The notes: a model not told the origin generated them from the letters alone. A stretch of 64,000 nucleotides of DNA from Demequina rhizosphaerae (GCF_000971255.1 NZ_BBMC01000002.1:711577-775576); one strand, 5' to 3'; shown: positions 1-8,819, counted from the stretch's first letter. Made by a program: numbers and translations.

Positions 1-693
1 GTCGCCTACGTTGTCGGCGATGGTGGCGGCGTTGCGCGGATCGTCCTCGGGGATGTGCTTCTCGACCTTGCCCACGAGGTCCGCGCCCACGTCCGCGGCC
101 TTGGTGAAGATGCCGCCGCCGACGCGCATGAACATCGCGAGCAGCGCGGCCCCGAAGCCGAAGCCCTCGAGCACGGCCGCCGCATCGTCCCGATAGAGGA
201 AGACCACCGCGGCCGCGCCGCCCAGGCCCATGCCGACCACGGACATGCCGACCGCGCCGCCGGTGCGGAAGGCGATGCGCGCGCCCTCGGCGCGCCCGCC
301 CTGGCGGGTCGAGGCGGAGGCGACGCGCACGTTGGCACGGACCGCGAGCCACATGCCCATGTAGCCGATGGTCGCGGAGCAGCCCGCGCCCAGGAGGAAG
401 AACAGCGACCGGCCCACGCGGACGCCCGCGTCGCCGGGCAGCAGGAACAGCAGCGCGAACACCAGCGCCGCGAACAGCGCGAGGGTGCGCAGCTGGCGGC
501 TCAGATACGCGGACGCGCCCTCCTGCACCGCGGTCGCGATGTCGTTCATCGACTCGGTCCCGCCCGGCGCCTGCAGCACGTTACGTCGCAGGAACCAGGC
601 TGCTATCAGCGAGATCGCGGCGATGATCCCGATCACGACCACGATGGTCGCGCTGCCCGAGCTCACCTCCACCGCGGTTGCCGTGGCGTGCAT
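1..693 (-). CDS. hppA: Membrane-bound proton-pumping pyrophosphatase, 5' part (runs off the left edge)
   Basis: Couples hydrolysis of pyrophosphate to proton (or sodium) export across the cytoplasmic membrane. Only the first 231 codons are in the window. The translated minus strand begins MHATATAVEVSS, has a first membrane helix near residues 12-32, and near residue 190 carries the family motif GGGIFTKAADVGADLVG, followed by KVEKHIPEDDPRN and ATIADNVGD, the hallmark of this enzyme family. The ATG at 693 has an AGGAGG-type site a few bases upstream. The reading frame is open to the edge. One GGACGATGCG copy lies inside, coding for RDDA. The divergent neighbour is a sigma factor gene. Family identity is certain; the coupling ion cannot be decided from this fragment. 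Confidence 0.95.
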   Translation of the reverse strand, partial: MHATATAVEVSSGSATIVVVIGIIAAISLIAAWFLRRNVLQAPGGTESMNDIATAVQEGASAYLSRQLRTLALFAALVFALLFLLPGDAGVRVGRSLFFLLGAGCSATIGYMGMWLAVRANVRVASASTRQGGRAEGARIAFRTGGAVGMSVVGMGLGGAAAVVFLYRDDAAAVLEGFGFGAALLAMFMRVGGGIFTKAADVGADLVGKVEKHIPEDDPRNAATIADNVGD

Positions 694-854
694 ACGTCCT
701 CCTTGACGTTCTCCCCGACACGACTCCGTTGTCGCGCCCGCAAGGGGTACCAGGCCACTCTAGGGGACAAGGTCGGCGAGTCGTCGAGTCCCGACCCAAC
801 GTTTCTGCCACGGTGCCCGTCAACCATGCAGGGCACGACGAGGTGGGGGATCGC

Positions 855-1412
855 ATGAGCGACTGGCGGGAGACGATGGCGCAGCTGGTGCGCGATCGCG
901 AGCGCGCGCTGCTCGGATACGCATATCTGGTGTGCGGCGACGGGACGCTGGCGCAGGACCTGGTGCAGGACGCGCTGGTGCGGACGTTCTCGCGTCCACG
1001 CCCCGGACTGACCTCGGTGAAGGCGGAGGCGTACGTGCGCCGCGCGATCACCACGGCCTACATCGACGGGTACCGCCGGGACCAGCGGTGGAAGCGGGTC
1101 CAGCACCTCTTCCGCCCGGCCGCACCCCTCGCGGACCCGCTCGCGGGCGTCGAGGCCGGGGCGGACGTGCTCGAGGCGCTCGCCACGCTGGCGCCGCGCG
1201 AGCGGGCCTGCGTGGTGCTGCGGTTCTTCGACGACCTCACCGTGCCCGACATCGCGCAGCACCTGGGCCTCGCGCCCGGATCGGTGAAGCGGTACCTGCA
1301 TGACGGCCTGGCACGGCTCGAGCTGCTGCTCGGGCCCCTCGAGGACGATTCCCGCGACCAGGCGGACGACGAAGTCGACGTGGCGACGCGTCGACGGACG
1401 GAAGGCGGCTGA
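855..1412 (+). CDS. SigE-like RNA polymerase sigma factor (sigma-70, ECF type)
   Basis: A 185-residue protein with the two-domain ECF architecture. Region 2 spans about residues 8-75 (ALLGYAYLVCGDGTLAQDLV, then AYVRRAITTAYIDGYRRDQR), and region 4 about 115-165 (LATLAPRERACVVLRFFDDL, then an HTH reading VPDIAQHLGLAPGSVKRYLH). It resembles the actinobacterial SigE-family group often paired with a membrane protein of unknown function. The ATG at 855 is chosen because AGGTGGGGG precedes it; upstream in-frame starts would overlap the hppA promoter. The downstream membrane-protein gene starts one base after the stop, so the two are surely co-transcribed and probably coupled. The tail after region 4 is acidic (EDDSRDQADDEVD). 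The regulon is unknown. Confidence 0.9.
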   Translation: MSDWRETMAQLVRDRERALLGYAYLVCGDGTLAQDLVQDALVRTFSRPRPGLTSVKAEAYVRRAITTAYIDGYRRDQRWKRVQHLFRPAAPLADPLAGVEAGADVLEALATLAPRERACVVLRFFDDLTVPDIAQHLGLAPGSVKRYLHDGLARLELLLGPLEDDSRDQADDEVDVATRRRTEGG

Positions 1413-1413
1413 C

Positions 1414-3309
1414 ATGAAGCTCTCGGATGCCCTGCGGGGCGCCGCGGACCGGGCCCCGCTCGACGGGCTCGCGGTCGACACCCGTCGTGCGCAGCGTCGC
1501 GTGACCACCCAGCGCGGCCTGCGCACCGGCTCCGGCGGGGTGCTCGCCGGCGGCATGGTGGTCGTGCTCGGCTTCGGCATCTCCGGCGCGGTCGGCGGCT
1601 CGGCCGCCACGAGCGGGGACGATGCGGGACGGGACGAGGCCGCGGCGGTCACCGAGGAGTCGGCCGGCGGCGCCGCCGGCGAGATGGACGGCGCGATGGC
1701 CGACTCGTCCGCGCTCGCGTGGGGGCTGTGCGGCCAGGAGCTGCCGTCCCTCGAGAGCACCGACGCCCCCGTCGAGCTCGACGCGACGATTGTGGGCGAG
1801 CCCGCCGTGGGCGAGGAGCTGCCGGTGACCGTGACGAGCAGCGTCGTCGCGGACGGCACGTTCGCGACGTTCGGGATCGACGGCGTGGTGCTGTGGGACG
1901 GCGTCGTCGTCGGCACCCTCGGCTCGGACGGCGTCGCCGCGGCCGAGGTCGCCGACCTCGCGGCCGGGGACTCGTCCGTCGCGGACCTCGCGGTGCCGCT
2001 GGTGAACTGCTGGGACGGCGAGCCGCTGCCCGCGACGAAGTACGAGCTGGTCCTCACCCAGGAGTTCTACGCGACCGCGGCCACCGACGAGCCGCCGGTG
2101 GTCGAGCCGGTCCAGCCCACCGATCCCGTCTCCCCCGAGGCGGTCGAGTCCGAGGAGCCCGGCGGCCCCGCGGAGTCCGCCGGGTCAGGCGAGGCGACCG
2201 ACGGCGATACCGGCGCGGCCGGCGACACGGGAGGGACCGTCGACGACGACGCCACCGTGACCAACGACGACGCGTCCGCGATGATCGCGGCTGGCGGCCC
2301 CGCGCTGCGGGCGATTGCTCCCGCGGTCGGGTTCGCGATCGCGGGCGACCCGGTCGACGACCCGTTCGCGGAGTACCTGCGGGTGGACGAGCCGGAGCCC
2401 ATGCCGACCGTGCCCGACGACGAGCCGACCGTGAACGAGGACGCCCTCGATGCGGACACGGCGCGCGGGCTCTACCGCGACGGCCTCGCGGGTGCGTGGG
2501 ACATGGCCGCGGGCACGCAGCGGTGGATCGTGTCGGGCGACTCGACCGGGGCGCTGGCCGCGTCGTGGTTCGGCTGCGCGTGGGAGGGCGACGGCGCGTT
2601 CCCGGCGCGCTCCGCCGAGATGGACCTGCTCGACGTCACGGTCGCCGCGCCGGCGGCCATCGACGTGAGCTACGGCTGGATCGTGGACGGCAACCCCGCC
2701 GTGACGAGCCGCGTCGCCAACGCCTCGGCCTGGGACCTCGACGGGTTCTGGGACGCGGGCAGCGTCCAGCTCGCGCTCGTGCGGGACGGCCGCGTGGTCG
2801 CCGAGGCCTACCCGGTGAACCCGTACCAGTACCGGGACGTCGCGATCGCGGAGTCCCTGGACGGCGCCGAGGACGCGTCGATCGCGATCGAGCCCTACGG
2901 CTACTCCGACGGCGGGCTGGGCCGCGGCGAGTCGGTCGAGACGCGGCTGCTGTGGCGCGACGTCAACGGCTGCTGGGGCGAGAGCGGCCAGGCGACCGTC
3001 GAGCCCGGCACGTACACGCTGCTCGCGATGCACTACCTCAGCGTGGGCGGCGGCTACGCGGTCGCGTGGGACAGCGCCGACGAGGACCTGCTCCTGGAGG
3101 AGGAGGCCCGCGCGGGCGACCTCGGCGGCACCCTGGGCGACAACGACGGCCCGCTGCTGCTCGAGCCGGACTCCACCGACGCCGGCGAGGCAGTCACGGG
3201 CGGCGGCTCGACGGGCAGCGCGATCGCTCCCGCCCCGGACGGCGCCACAGTGTACGACGCCGTCGACTTCCAGGTCTGGACGTCGCTCGGCACCCTGACG
3301 GTGCGCTGA
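1414..3309 (+). CDS. Large single-span membrane protein, putative partner of the sigma factor
   Basis: A 631-residue protein I do not recognise. A basic cytoplasmic segment (about 1-46) is followed by one membrane helix at about 47-70 (VLAGGMVVVLGFGISGAVGG), then about 560 residues that must lie outside the cell. The exterior is very acidic, with a low-complexity Glu/Pro/Asp linker near residues 225-300. Four cysteine-containing segments recur (GLCGQEL, LVNCWDGE, FGCAWEGD, NGCWGESG), suggesting two disulfide-bonded repeats around the linker. There is no zinc anti-sigma motif (HxxxCxxC). Because it is immediately downstream of an ECF sigma gene, a role as membrane-bound regulator or sensor is plausible, but that rests on position only. 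One GGACGATGCG copy encodes GDDA just after the helix. Confidence 0.75.
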   Translation: MKLSDALRGAADRAPLDGLAVDTRRAQRRVTTQRGLRTGSGGVLAGGMVVVLGFGISGAVGGSAATSGDDAGRDEAAAVTEESAGGAAGEMDGAMADSSALAWGLCGQELPSLESTDAPVELDATIVGEPAVGEELPVTVTSSVVADGTFATFGIDGVVLWDGVVVGTLGSDGVAAAEVADLAAGDSSVADLAVPLVNCWDGEPLPATKYELVLTQEFYATAATDEPPVVEPVQPTDPVSPEAVESEEPGGPAESAGSGEATDGDTGAAGDTGGTVDDDATVTNDDASAMIAAGGPALRAIAPAVGFAIAGDPVDDPFAEYLRVDEPEPMPTVPDDEPTVNEDALDADTARGLYRDGLAGAWDMAAGTQRWIVSGDSTGALAASWFGCAWEGDGAFPARSAEMDLLDVTVAAPAAIDVSYGWIVDGNPAVTSRVANASAWDLDGFWDAGSVQLALVRDGRVVAEAYPVNPYQYRDVAIAESLDGAEDASIAIEPYGYSDGGLGRGESVETRLLWRDVNGCWGESGQATVEPGTYTLLAMHYLSVGGGYAVAWDSADEDLLLEEEARAGDLGGTLGDNDGPLLLEPDSTDAGEAVTGGGSTGSAIAPAPDGATVYDAVDFQVWTSLGTLTVR

Positions 3310-3385
3310 CACGCCTGTTACCTCGGGTTACCGATGTGGGCTTTGTCACAACCCACGCACAAGGGCCGCAACACGCGCCACGCTG

Positions 3386-3892
3386 TTATGGAAATGCAAC
3401 CGATTCGCCGTATTGAATCGGAGTACGCGAACGCCGATGGCGTGAGCGCATGGATTTCCTGACAGCGGCACGATCCCTCAGCCGTCCGCTGGCAGGAATA
3501 CCGTCGGCGGCGGTCCGACCCCCCTCAGCTCGGGCCGCCGCCGACACCTTCCTCCCCGCCCGAGCGGACGCCTCCCTCCCCCGGATCTCGACGGTCACGG
3601 TGACGGCGCCACGGGCATCGACCGCGCATCGCGCGATCACGGCGCCGGACCGCGTCGCGGCCGCCTGCGCCGTCGCGCACGGAGCCCCGGGGTCGGGCGA
3701 GGCCCGCGCGGCCGCCGCACGCGCCTCCCTCGCGCCGGCAAGCGCCGCCGCGTCCGCCGCGGCCTGCGCCCGGGCCTGAGCCCCGAGCAGCCCGACCGCC
3801 GTCGCCAGCGCGAGCACCGCGACGAGCGCCGCGAGCGCGACGCCCAGTGCCGCGACCGACCCGGCGCCCGCATCGTCCCGCACGCGCCCCAC
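3386..3892 (-). CDS. TadF/Rv3654c-like pseudopilin of the Tad locus
   Basis: A 168-residue protein with one N-terminal membrane helix (about residues 13-37, SVAALGVALAALVAVLALATAVGL) directly followed by RAQAAADAAALAGA, the typical pattern of TadE-like and Rv3654c-type proteins that assemble with Flp pili. I place the start at GTG 3892, three bases beyond the TadE stop; it reads VGRVRDDAGAGSV. Two cysteines (APCATAQ, IARCAVD) lie in the exterior domain. The C-terminus runs longer than usual, over a short inverted repeat (CCGATTC/GAATCGG, 3400-3421), so the last 30 residues may be non-conserved read-through. GGACGATGCG occurs at the N-terminus, encoding RDDA. Confidence 0.7.
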   Translation of the reverse strand: MGRVRDDAGAGSVAALGVALAALVAVLALATAVGLLGAQARAQAAADAAALAGAREARAAAARASPDPGAPCATAQAAATRSGAVIARCAVDARGAVTVTVEIRGREASARAGRKVSAAARAEGGRTAADGIPASGRLRDRAAVRKSMRSRHRRSRTPIQYGESVAFP

Positions 3893-3894
3893 CG

Positions 3895-4221
3895 TCAGCC
3901 CTCGAGCGGTAGCGCCGCGCGCGCCCCGCGGGCGCCCCACGGCCATCCCAGGTCGACGGCCACCGTCACCTCGATCCATCCGCCGGCACGACCCACCTCG
4001 ACGGTGGCCGCACCCCCGGCCGTCCGGCGCGCGACGGCGACCGCCGCATCGTCCCCCGCGATCGCACCCGCACGGGCCCCGGCGAGCGCGGCCGCCGACA
4101 CCGCCGCACCCGCCGCGGCCGCCTGCACGGCGGACAGGGCGACGGCGAGGATGACGACCGCGGCCGGCAGGGCGAGCGCGAGCTCGACCGTCGCGGATCC
4201 GCGATCGCCGGCCCCGCTCAT
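3895..4221 (-). CDS. TadE-like minor pseudopilin
   Basis: A 108-residue protein beginning MSGAGDRGSATVELALALPA. The GSATVE-LALALP pattern is the class III signal and first helix of TadE-family proteins (helix about residues 9-35). The rest is a small exterior domain ending WPWGARGARAALPLEG. TadE proteins are processed like Flp pilins and are needed for pilus assembly in other bacteria. The start at 4221 overlaps the stop of the upstream pilin gene by four bases (ATGA), and the next gene begins three bases after its stop, so all three are one transcription unit. A GGACGATGCG copy encodes AGDDAAV. Confidence 0.85.
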   Translation of the reverse strand: MSGAGDRGSATVELALALPAAVVILAVALSAVQAAAAGAAVSAAALAGARAGAIAGDDAAVAVARRTAGGAATVEVGRAGGWIEVTVAVDLGWPWGARGARAALPLEG

Positions 4222-4379
4222 GCGCCGAGCGCGCCGCGCAGGATGCCCATGAGCAGCCCGCGCACCTCGTCGGACTTGAGGATCACCACGAGCAGGCCCG
4301 CGAAGCCCGCCGCCGCGACCGTGACGAGCGCGTACTCGACCGTGGCCATCCCGTCGTCGCCGCGCGTCTCCTCGTTCAT
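4218..4379 (-). CDS. Flp-type pilin (DUF4244 family), 53 residues
   Basis: Short gene reading MNEETRGDDGMATVEYALVT, then a hydrophobic helix AAAGFAGLLVVIL and a short C-terminus SDEVRGLLMGILRGALGA. The GMATVEYALVT block is the class III prepilin cleavage region (Gly before the cut, Glu at +5), typical of Flp pilins and of the actinobacterial DUF4244 group at this place in Tad loci. It is the likely major subunit of the Tad pilus. The start is preceded by AGGAAGGGAGCGGTG. It overlaps the TadE gene by ATGA. Confidence 0.88.
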   Translation of the reverse strand: MNEETRGDDGMATVEYALVTVAAAGFAGLLVVILKSDEVRGLLMGILRGALGA

Positions 4380-4547
4380 CACCGCTCCCTTCCTCGGTCA
4401 TCACCAGGCTGGTTAGTGAGACGTGGGGCCGCGCGGGGCCGAGGGAGATCGGTGGGCACGGGCCCTCCGGACCAGCCCGGGGACATCGCCGCCGCCTAGA
4501 GTGTCCGTGGGCCCGACCCGCCCACCGCGACCCGTACGAGGGGGACC

Positions 4548-5828
4548 ATGACCGACGCCGCGTCCAGCCCGAGCCCCGCCGTCCTCGCGAAGGCGGCCGT
4601 GCCCGCCACGATCGTCGGGATCGGCGCGGCGGTGCTGCTCTTCGGGGTCGACGCGATCGCGCATGTCCTCCACGGCGTCTGGTGGGAGGACCTGCCGCAT
4701 GCGCTGGGGATCGACGGCGACGCGCGCTGGTGGGCGGCGATCATCCTCACGGTGACCGGCGCCCTCGTCGGGCTCACGCTGTGGAAGGCGCCCGGCCACG
4801 GCGGCCACGACACCGCCACCGTCGACCTGGTGTCGCCCCCGCTGCCCCTGCGCACGCTGCCCGGGGTCGCGGTCGCGCTCATCCTCGGCCTCGCGGGCGG
4901 CGTCAGCCTGGGCCCCGAGGGTCCGATCATCATGATCGCGACGGGGATCACCGTCCTCGCCTACCGCCGCTTCCTGCCCGAGGTCCCGGTGCCGGCCGTG
5001 CTGATGATCTCGACCTCGGCGATGCTGGGCGCGATGCTCGGCACGCCCGTGGCCGCGGCGCTCGTGCTCACCGGCGTGCTCGGCGGCGGTGCGGCGGGCC
5101 AGCTGTGGGACCGCCTCTTCACTCCGCTCGTCGCGGCCGGGGCGGCGTCCGTGTTCTACCACCTGCTCGGCGGCGCGTCGTGGGACATGGGCCTGCCGGA
5201 CTACAGCGCGCGCTGGATCGACCTGCTGTCGGCCTCCGTGATCGCCACCGTCGGCGCCGCGGTCGGTGTGGCCGCCGCCGCGGCGTTCACGCCCGCGCAC
5301 CGCGCGTTCCGCCGCCTGCGCCACCCGATGCTCTACGTCACCGTCGGCGGCGTCCTGCTCGGCGGCCTCGCGCTCATCGGCGGCCAGATCACGATGTTCA
5401 AAGGCGCGGAGGAGACCGCCGAGCTGCTCGAGAACGTCGACTCGTACGCCGTCGGCACCCTCGCGCTCATCGTCGTGGTCAAGCTGGCCGCGATCGTGAT
5501 CTCGGGTGCGGCGGGCTTCCGCGGCGGCCGCATCTTCCCCGCGATGTTCACCGGTGTGGCGCTCGGCGCGCTCGCGCACGCGATCGTGCCCGACATCCCC
5601 CTCACGCTCGCGGTCGCCTCGGGCGTGCTCGGCGTGGTCTTCGCGGTCGGCCGCGAGGGATGGCTCGCGCTGTTCGGCGGGGTGCTCATCTGCGGCGCGA
5701 TCGGGGTGCTGCCGGTGCTCTGCGTCGCGGCGCTGCCGGTCTGGCTCGTGCTCACGCGCGCGCCGCACATGCTCGTGCACGTCGACGCCGAGCCGGCCCC
5801 CGAGCCTCCCGCCGTCCCCGCGCGGTAG
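4548..5828 (+). CDS. ClC-family chloride channel or chloride/proton antiporter
   Basis: A 426-residue protein with 10 or more hydrophobic segments, matching the ClC family (YfeO-like branch). The selectivity signature appears near residue 116 as GGVSLGPEGP, with the gating glutamate (GxEGP) retained. A second ClC feature, GAAGFRGGRIFPAMF, lies near residue 320 (GxFxP-type). ClC proteins move chloride across the cytoplasmic membrane. The gene points opposite to the Tad genes and sits between the pilin cluster and tadB/C, splitting an otherwise co-directional locus, so it looks inserted and functionally unrelated. The ATG has GAGGGGGACC upstream. Channel versus antiporter cannot be decided here. 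Confidence 0.88.
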   Translation: MTDAASSPSPAVLAKAAVPATIVGIGAAVLLFGVDAIAHVLHGVWWEDLPHALGIDGDARWWAAIILTVTGALVGLTLWKAPGHGGHDTATVDLVSPPLPLRTLPGVAVALILGLAGGVSLGPEGPIIMIATGITVLAYRRFLPEVPVPAVLMISTSAMLGAMLGTPVAAALVLTGVLGGGAAGQLWDRLFTPLVAAGAASVFYHLLGGASWDMGLPDYSARWIDLLSASVIATVGAAVGVAAAAAFTPAHRAFRRLRHPMLYVTVGGVLLGGLALIGGQITMFKGAEETAELLENVDSYAVGTLALIVVVKLAAIVISGAAGFRGGRIFPAMFTGVALGALAHAIVPDIPLTLAVASGVLGVVFAVGREGWLALFGGVLICGAIGVLPVLCVAALPVWLVLTRAPHMLVHVDAEPAPEPPAVPAR

Positions 5829-5919
5829 GCGCCGGTCCCGGCGCAGCGGACGCCCGTCTCGCCGGTCCCCCGGACACCCATCCCGCCGCGGCGGACGCCC
5901 GTCCGGGCCCGGCTGCACC

Positions 5920-6879
5920 CTAGGGCGACGCCCACCCGTCCACGCCGACGGTGCCGCCCACCACCGCGACCAGCAGCGGCAGCAGGCCGACCGCGACGAA
6001 CGCCGGCAGCAGGCACAGCGCGAGCGGCAGCGTGACGCGCACGCCCAGCTCCCCGGCCGCGACCGCCGCATCCGTGCGGGCACGGCGTGCCGCCGACCGC
6101 GCCGCCGCCTCGAGGGACGCCGCCGGGCTCGCGCCCGCCTGCATCGCGGGCAGCACCGCGTGCGCGACGGGCTCCCAGCGCGGTTCCGCAGACAGCCCCG
6201 GCGCGGCACGATGCGGCGGCGGCCTGCCCGGCGCCGCGCCGCCGAGGTCGCCCCCGAGCACAGCGCCGCCAAGGTCGTCCGCGAGCGCGGCGAGGCCCGG
6301 CTCGTCCAGCGCCTCGCCGACGGCCCTCACCGCTCCGGGCACCGATGCCCCGGCCTCGAGCGCCGCGGCGACCAGCGCGGCCGCGACCACCACCGCATCG
6401 GAATCGCCGCCCGCGTCCCCGGCCCGCACGACCAGCCGCCCCGTCCACGCGCGCCCCGCCCAGGTGAGGCCCGCGCCCGCCGCCAGCAGCCCCCAGCCGA
6501 GCGGGGTCAGCGCGAGCACCCTCACCGTGCGCGGATCCACCAGCGCGCCCAGCGCGAGACCCGCGAGCGGCAGCCACAGGAGGATGCGGGCGCTCAGCCG
6601 GGGCCCCGCGAGCGCGGCCCGGCGCAGCGCATCGGCCTCGCGCGCGTCCGCCGCGGCGCCGGCGATCGCCAGCAGCATCGCCGCGAGGGGCGCCCCCGTG
6701 CGCGCCGCGAGCCGGTCGGCGCCCGCGACGGCGCGGTCGAGCGTGCCGGCGGGCCTCTCGGGTACGCGGACGCCGGCCCGCGCCCAGGCGTCGCGTGCGG
6801 GCAGGCCGGCGCGGAGCAGCCCGACCACCCGGGGCAGGGACTCGTCCCACCCGCTCACGGCGGGGTCCGGCGCGCTCAC
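5920..6879 (-). CDS. Fused TadB-TadC inner-membrane platform protein of the Tad pilus
   Basis: A 319-residue protein that appears to join two GspF-type platform proteins. Residues about 1-150 read like TadB: SLPRVVGLLRAGLPARDAW, RTGAPLAAML, then AGPRLSARILLWLPLAGLAL and TPLGWGLLAAG. Residues about 165-319 read like TadC: AAALVAAALEAGASVPGAVR, AVGEALDEPG, LEAAARSAARRART, then LPLALCLLPAFVAVGLLPLL. In most actinobacteria these are separate genes (Rv3658c and Rv3657c in M. tuberculosis). The GTG start at 6879 overlaps the tadA stop (GTGA). The reading frame is continuous. Its partner genes for pilin and TadE lie beyond the inserted ClC gene. Confidence 0.82.
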   Translation of the reverse strand: MSAPDPAVSGWDESLPRVVGLLRAGLPARDAWARAGVRVPERPAGTLDRAVAGADRLAARTGAPLAAMLLAIAGAAADAREADALRRAALAGPRLSARILLWLPLAGLALGALVDPRTVRVLALTPLGWGLLAAGAGLTWAGRAWTGRLVVRAGDAGGDSDAVVVAAALVAAALEAGASVPGAVRAVGEALDEPGLAALADDLGGAVLGGDLGGAAPGRPPPHRAAPGLSAEPRWEPVAHAVLPAMQAGASPAASLEAAARSAARRARTDAAVAAGELGVRVTLPLALCLLPAFVAVGLLPLLVAVVGGTVGVDGWASP

Positions 6880-7919
6880 GCCGCGACCCCGCGCGCGAGC
6901 GCCCCGAGGGCGGGCCAGGCGGGTCCGTAGCGCGCGCCCGTCTCGTCGCGCTCGTACGCGGTGACCACCGCGAGGCCGCCGGGGTCGGACCGCAGGCGCG
7001 CCACCTCGCTCAGCCGCCGCCCGCCCGGTCCGCGCTCGACGTGCACGACCACCGCGAAGGCCGCCGCCGCCTGCGTCGCGAGCTGCGCCGGGCTGAGGCC
7101 CGCGAGCAGCGCGAGCGCCTCGAGCCGCGCGGGCACGTCCCGCGCCGAGTTCGCGTGGAGGGTGGTGAGCGCGCCCCGGTGACCCGTGTTCGCGGCGGCG
7201 AGGACCTCGCGCAGCTCCGCCCCGCGGCACTCGCCCAGCACGATGCGGTCGGGCCGCATCCGCAGCGCCTCCCGCACGAGCCGCGCCAGCGGGACTCCGC
7301 CGGCACCCTCGACGTTGGGGCGCCGCTCGACCAGACGCACCACGTGAGGGTGGCCGAGCGCGAGCTCGCCCGCCTCCTCGACGAGCACGATGCGCTCCCC
7401 CGGGTCCGCGAGCGCGAGCAGGGTCGCGAGCAGCGTGGTCTTGCCCGCGCCCGTGCCGCCCGACACCAGCACCGGGACCCGCGCCCTCACCAGCGCGGCG
7501 AGGAGGTCCGCGAGCTCGCGCGTGAGCATCCCGCCCGCGACCAGGTCGTCGACGGCGAACGGCACCGCGCGGATCCTCCGCAGCGAGATGGCGGTGCAGC
7601 CGTCCGCGAGGGGCGGCAGCACCGCGTGCAGCCGGGTGCCGTCGGCGAGGCGCGCGTCGACGGTGGGCTCCGCATCGTCCAGCCGCCTGCCGGCGGACGC
7701 CGCGAGCGCCACCGCGAGCGCCCGCACGCCCTCCGCCCCGCCGCAGTCGAGCGGGCGCCGCTCGAGCCCGCGGCCGCGGTCGACCCACGCGGAGTCGGGC
7801 GCGTGCACGAGCACGTCGGTGACGCCCGGGAGCGCCAGCAGCGGCGCGAGCGGTCCCGCGGGGATGTCCGACACGGCACCAGGTTCGGCGCCCCGCACGG
7901 CCCGTCGCCACCCGCGCAT
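6876..7919 (-). CDS. tadA: Tad pilus assembly ATPase TadA (CpaF family)
   Basis: Secretion ATPase that powers Tad/Flp pilus assembly at the cytoplasmic face of the membrane. 347 residues from ATG 7919. Walker A is SGGTGAGKTT at about residues 153-162. The acidic VLVEEAGEL block (Asp/Glu box) follows, then RMRPDRIVLGECRGAE (Walker B) and the His box TGHRGALTTLHANSARD. The start is uncertain: ATG 7919 lies inside a GGACGATGCG motif with a weak ribosome site, and GTG 7874 (VSDIPAGPL) is an alternative. Another motif copy encodes LDDAEP. It overlaps the tadB-tadC gene. There is no tadZ gene in this cluster. Confidence 0.93.
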   Translation of the reverse strand: MRGWRRAVRGAEPGAVSDIPAGPLAPLLALPGVTDVLVHAPDSAWVDRGRGLERRPLDCGGAEGVRALAVALAASAGRRLDDAEPTVDARLADGTRLHAVLPPLADGCTAISLRRIRAVPFAVDDLVAGGMLTRELADLLAALVRARVPVLVSGGTGAGKTTLLATLLALADPGERIVLVEEAGELALGHPHVVRLVERRPNVEGAGGVPLARLVREALRMRPDRIVLGECRGAELREVLAAANTGHRGALTTLHANSARDVPARLEALALLAGLSPAQLATQAAAAFAVVVHVERGPGGRRLSEVARLRSDPGGLAVVTAYERDETGARYGPAWPALGALARGVAA

Positions 7920-8018
7920 CGTCCGCCGGGGAGGGCCGCCGCACGGGCGTGCACGGGGACATCGGACCGGGACCGTCGCCTCCGCGGGACTGTCCGGGGC
8001 GGCGGTTAGGCTGACGCC

Positions 8019-8819
8019 ATGGCGGAATCCGGACCGCGGCGCAGCGCGGCCTTCTTCGACCTGGACAAGACCATCATCGCGAGGTCCTCGTCCATGGCCT
8101 TCTCGCGCTCGTTCTACGAGGGCGGCCTCATCACGCGCACCAAGGCGCTGCGCACCGCGTTCGCGCAGTTCCTCTTCGAGATCGGCGGGGCCGACGAGCG
8201 CCAGACGACGCGCCTGCGCGACGCGCTGAGCGAGCTCATCACCGGCTGGGACGTCGCGCACGTCGACGGCATCGTCGCGGAGACGCTCCACGAGCACATC
8301 GACCCGATCGTTTACCAGGAGGCTCTCCACCTCATCCACCGTCACCAGGCCAACGGCCGCGACGTCGTCATCGTGAGCGCGTCGGCGTTCCAGGTGGTCG
8401 AGCCGATCGCCCGGCTGCTCGGCGCGGACGGGGTGGTCGCGTCCCGCATGGAGGTCGAGGACGGCCGCTTCACCGGCGAGATCTCCTTCTACGCGTACGG
8501 CCCGGCGAAGGCGGAGGCGATCCGCGAGCTCGCCGAGGAGCGCGGCTACGACCTCGGGTCGTGCTACGCCTACTCGGACTCCATCACCGACGCCCCGATG
8601 CTCGACGAGGTGGGCCACGGTTTCGCGGTCAACCCCGACCGGACGATGCGCCGCGCGGCACGCCGCCACGGTTGGGGCGTGCTGACGTTCCGCCGTCCGG
8701 TCGGCCTGCGATCGCGCTCGGCGGTGCGCCCGGCCGTCGTCGCGACCGTGGCCCTCGCCGCCGTCGCGGTGCTGTGGATCGTCGCCGTCGCCGGCCGCCA
8801 CGAGCCCGAGGAAGCCTGA
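8019..8819 (+). CDS. HAD-superfamily IB phosphatase with C-terminal membrane anchor
   Basis: A 266-residue protein. HAD motif I is FFDLDKT (nucleophile Asp14, general acid Asp16); motif II is IVSASAF near residue 127; motif III/IV is YSDSITDAPML near residue 188, followed by VNPD. This is the SerB/CicA-like IB subfamily. A membrane helix at about 240-258 (VVATVALAAVAVLWIVAVAG) anchors it. The homologue in M. tuberculosis (Rv3661) lies at the end of its Tad locus, and here too the gene diverges from tadA. The substrate is unknown; a role in cell-envelope or pilus control is speculation from position. Confidence 0.85.
   Translation: MAESGPRRSAAFFDLDKTIIARSSSMAFSRSFYEGGLITRTKALRTAFAQFLFEIGGADERQTTRLRDALSELITGWDVAHVDGIVAETLHEHIDPIVYQEALHLIHRHQANGRDVVIVSASAFQVVEPIARLLGADGVVASRMEVEDGRFTGEISFYAYGPAKAEAIRELAEERGYDLGSCYAYSDSITDAPMLDEVGHGFAVNPDRTMRRAARRHGWGVLTFRRPVGLRSRSAVRPAVVATVALAAVAVLWIVAVAGRHEPEEA

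Noticed and set aside
663..2057. Long minus-strand frame opposite the sigma factor
   Set aside because: Ser/Thr/Pro-rich in one half and Arg/His-rich in the other, no domain; shadow of the sigma and membrane-protein genes.
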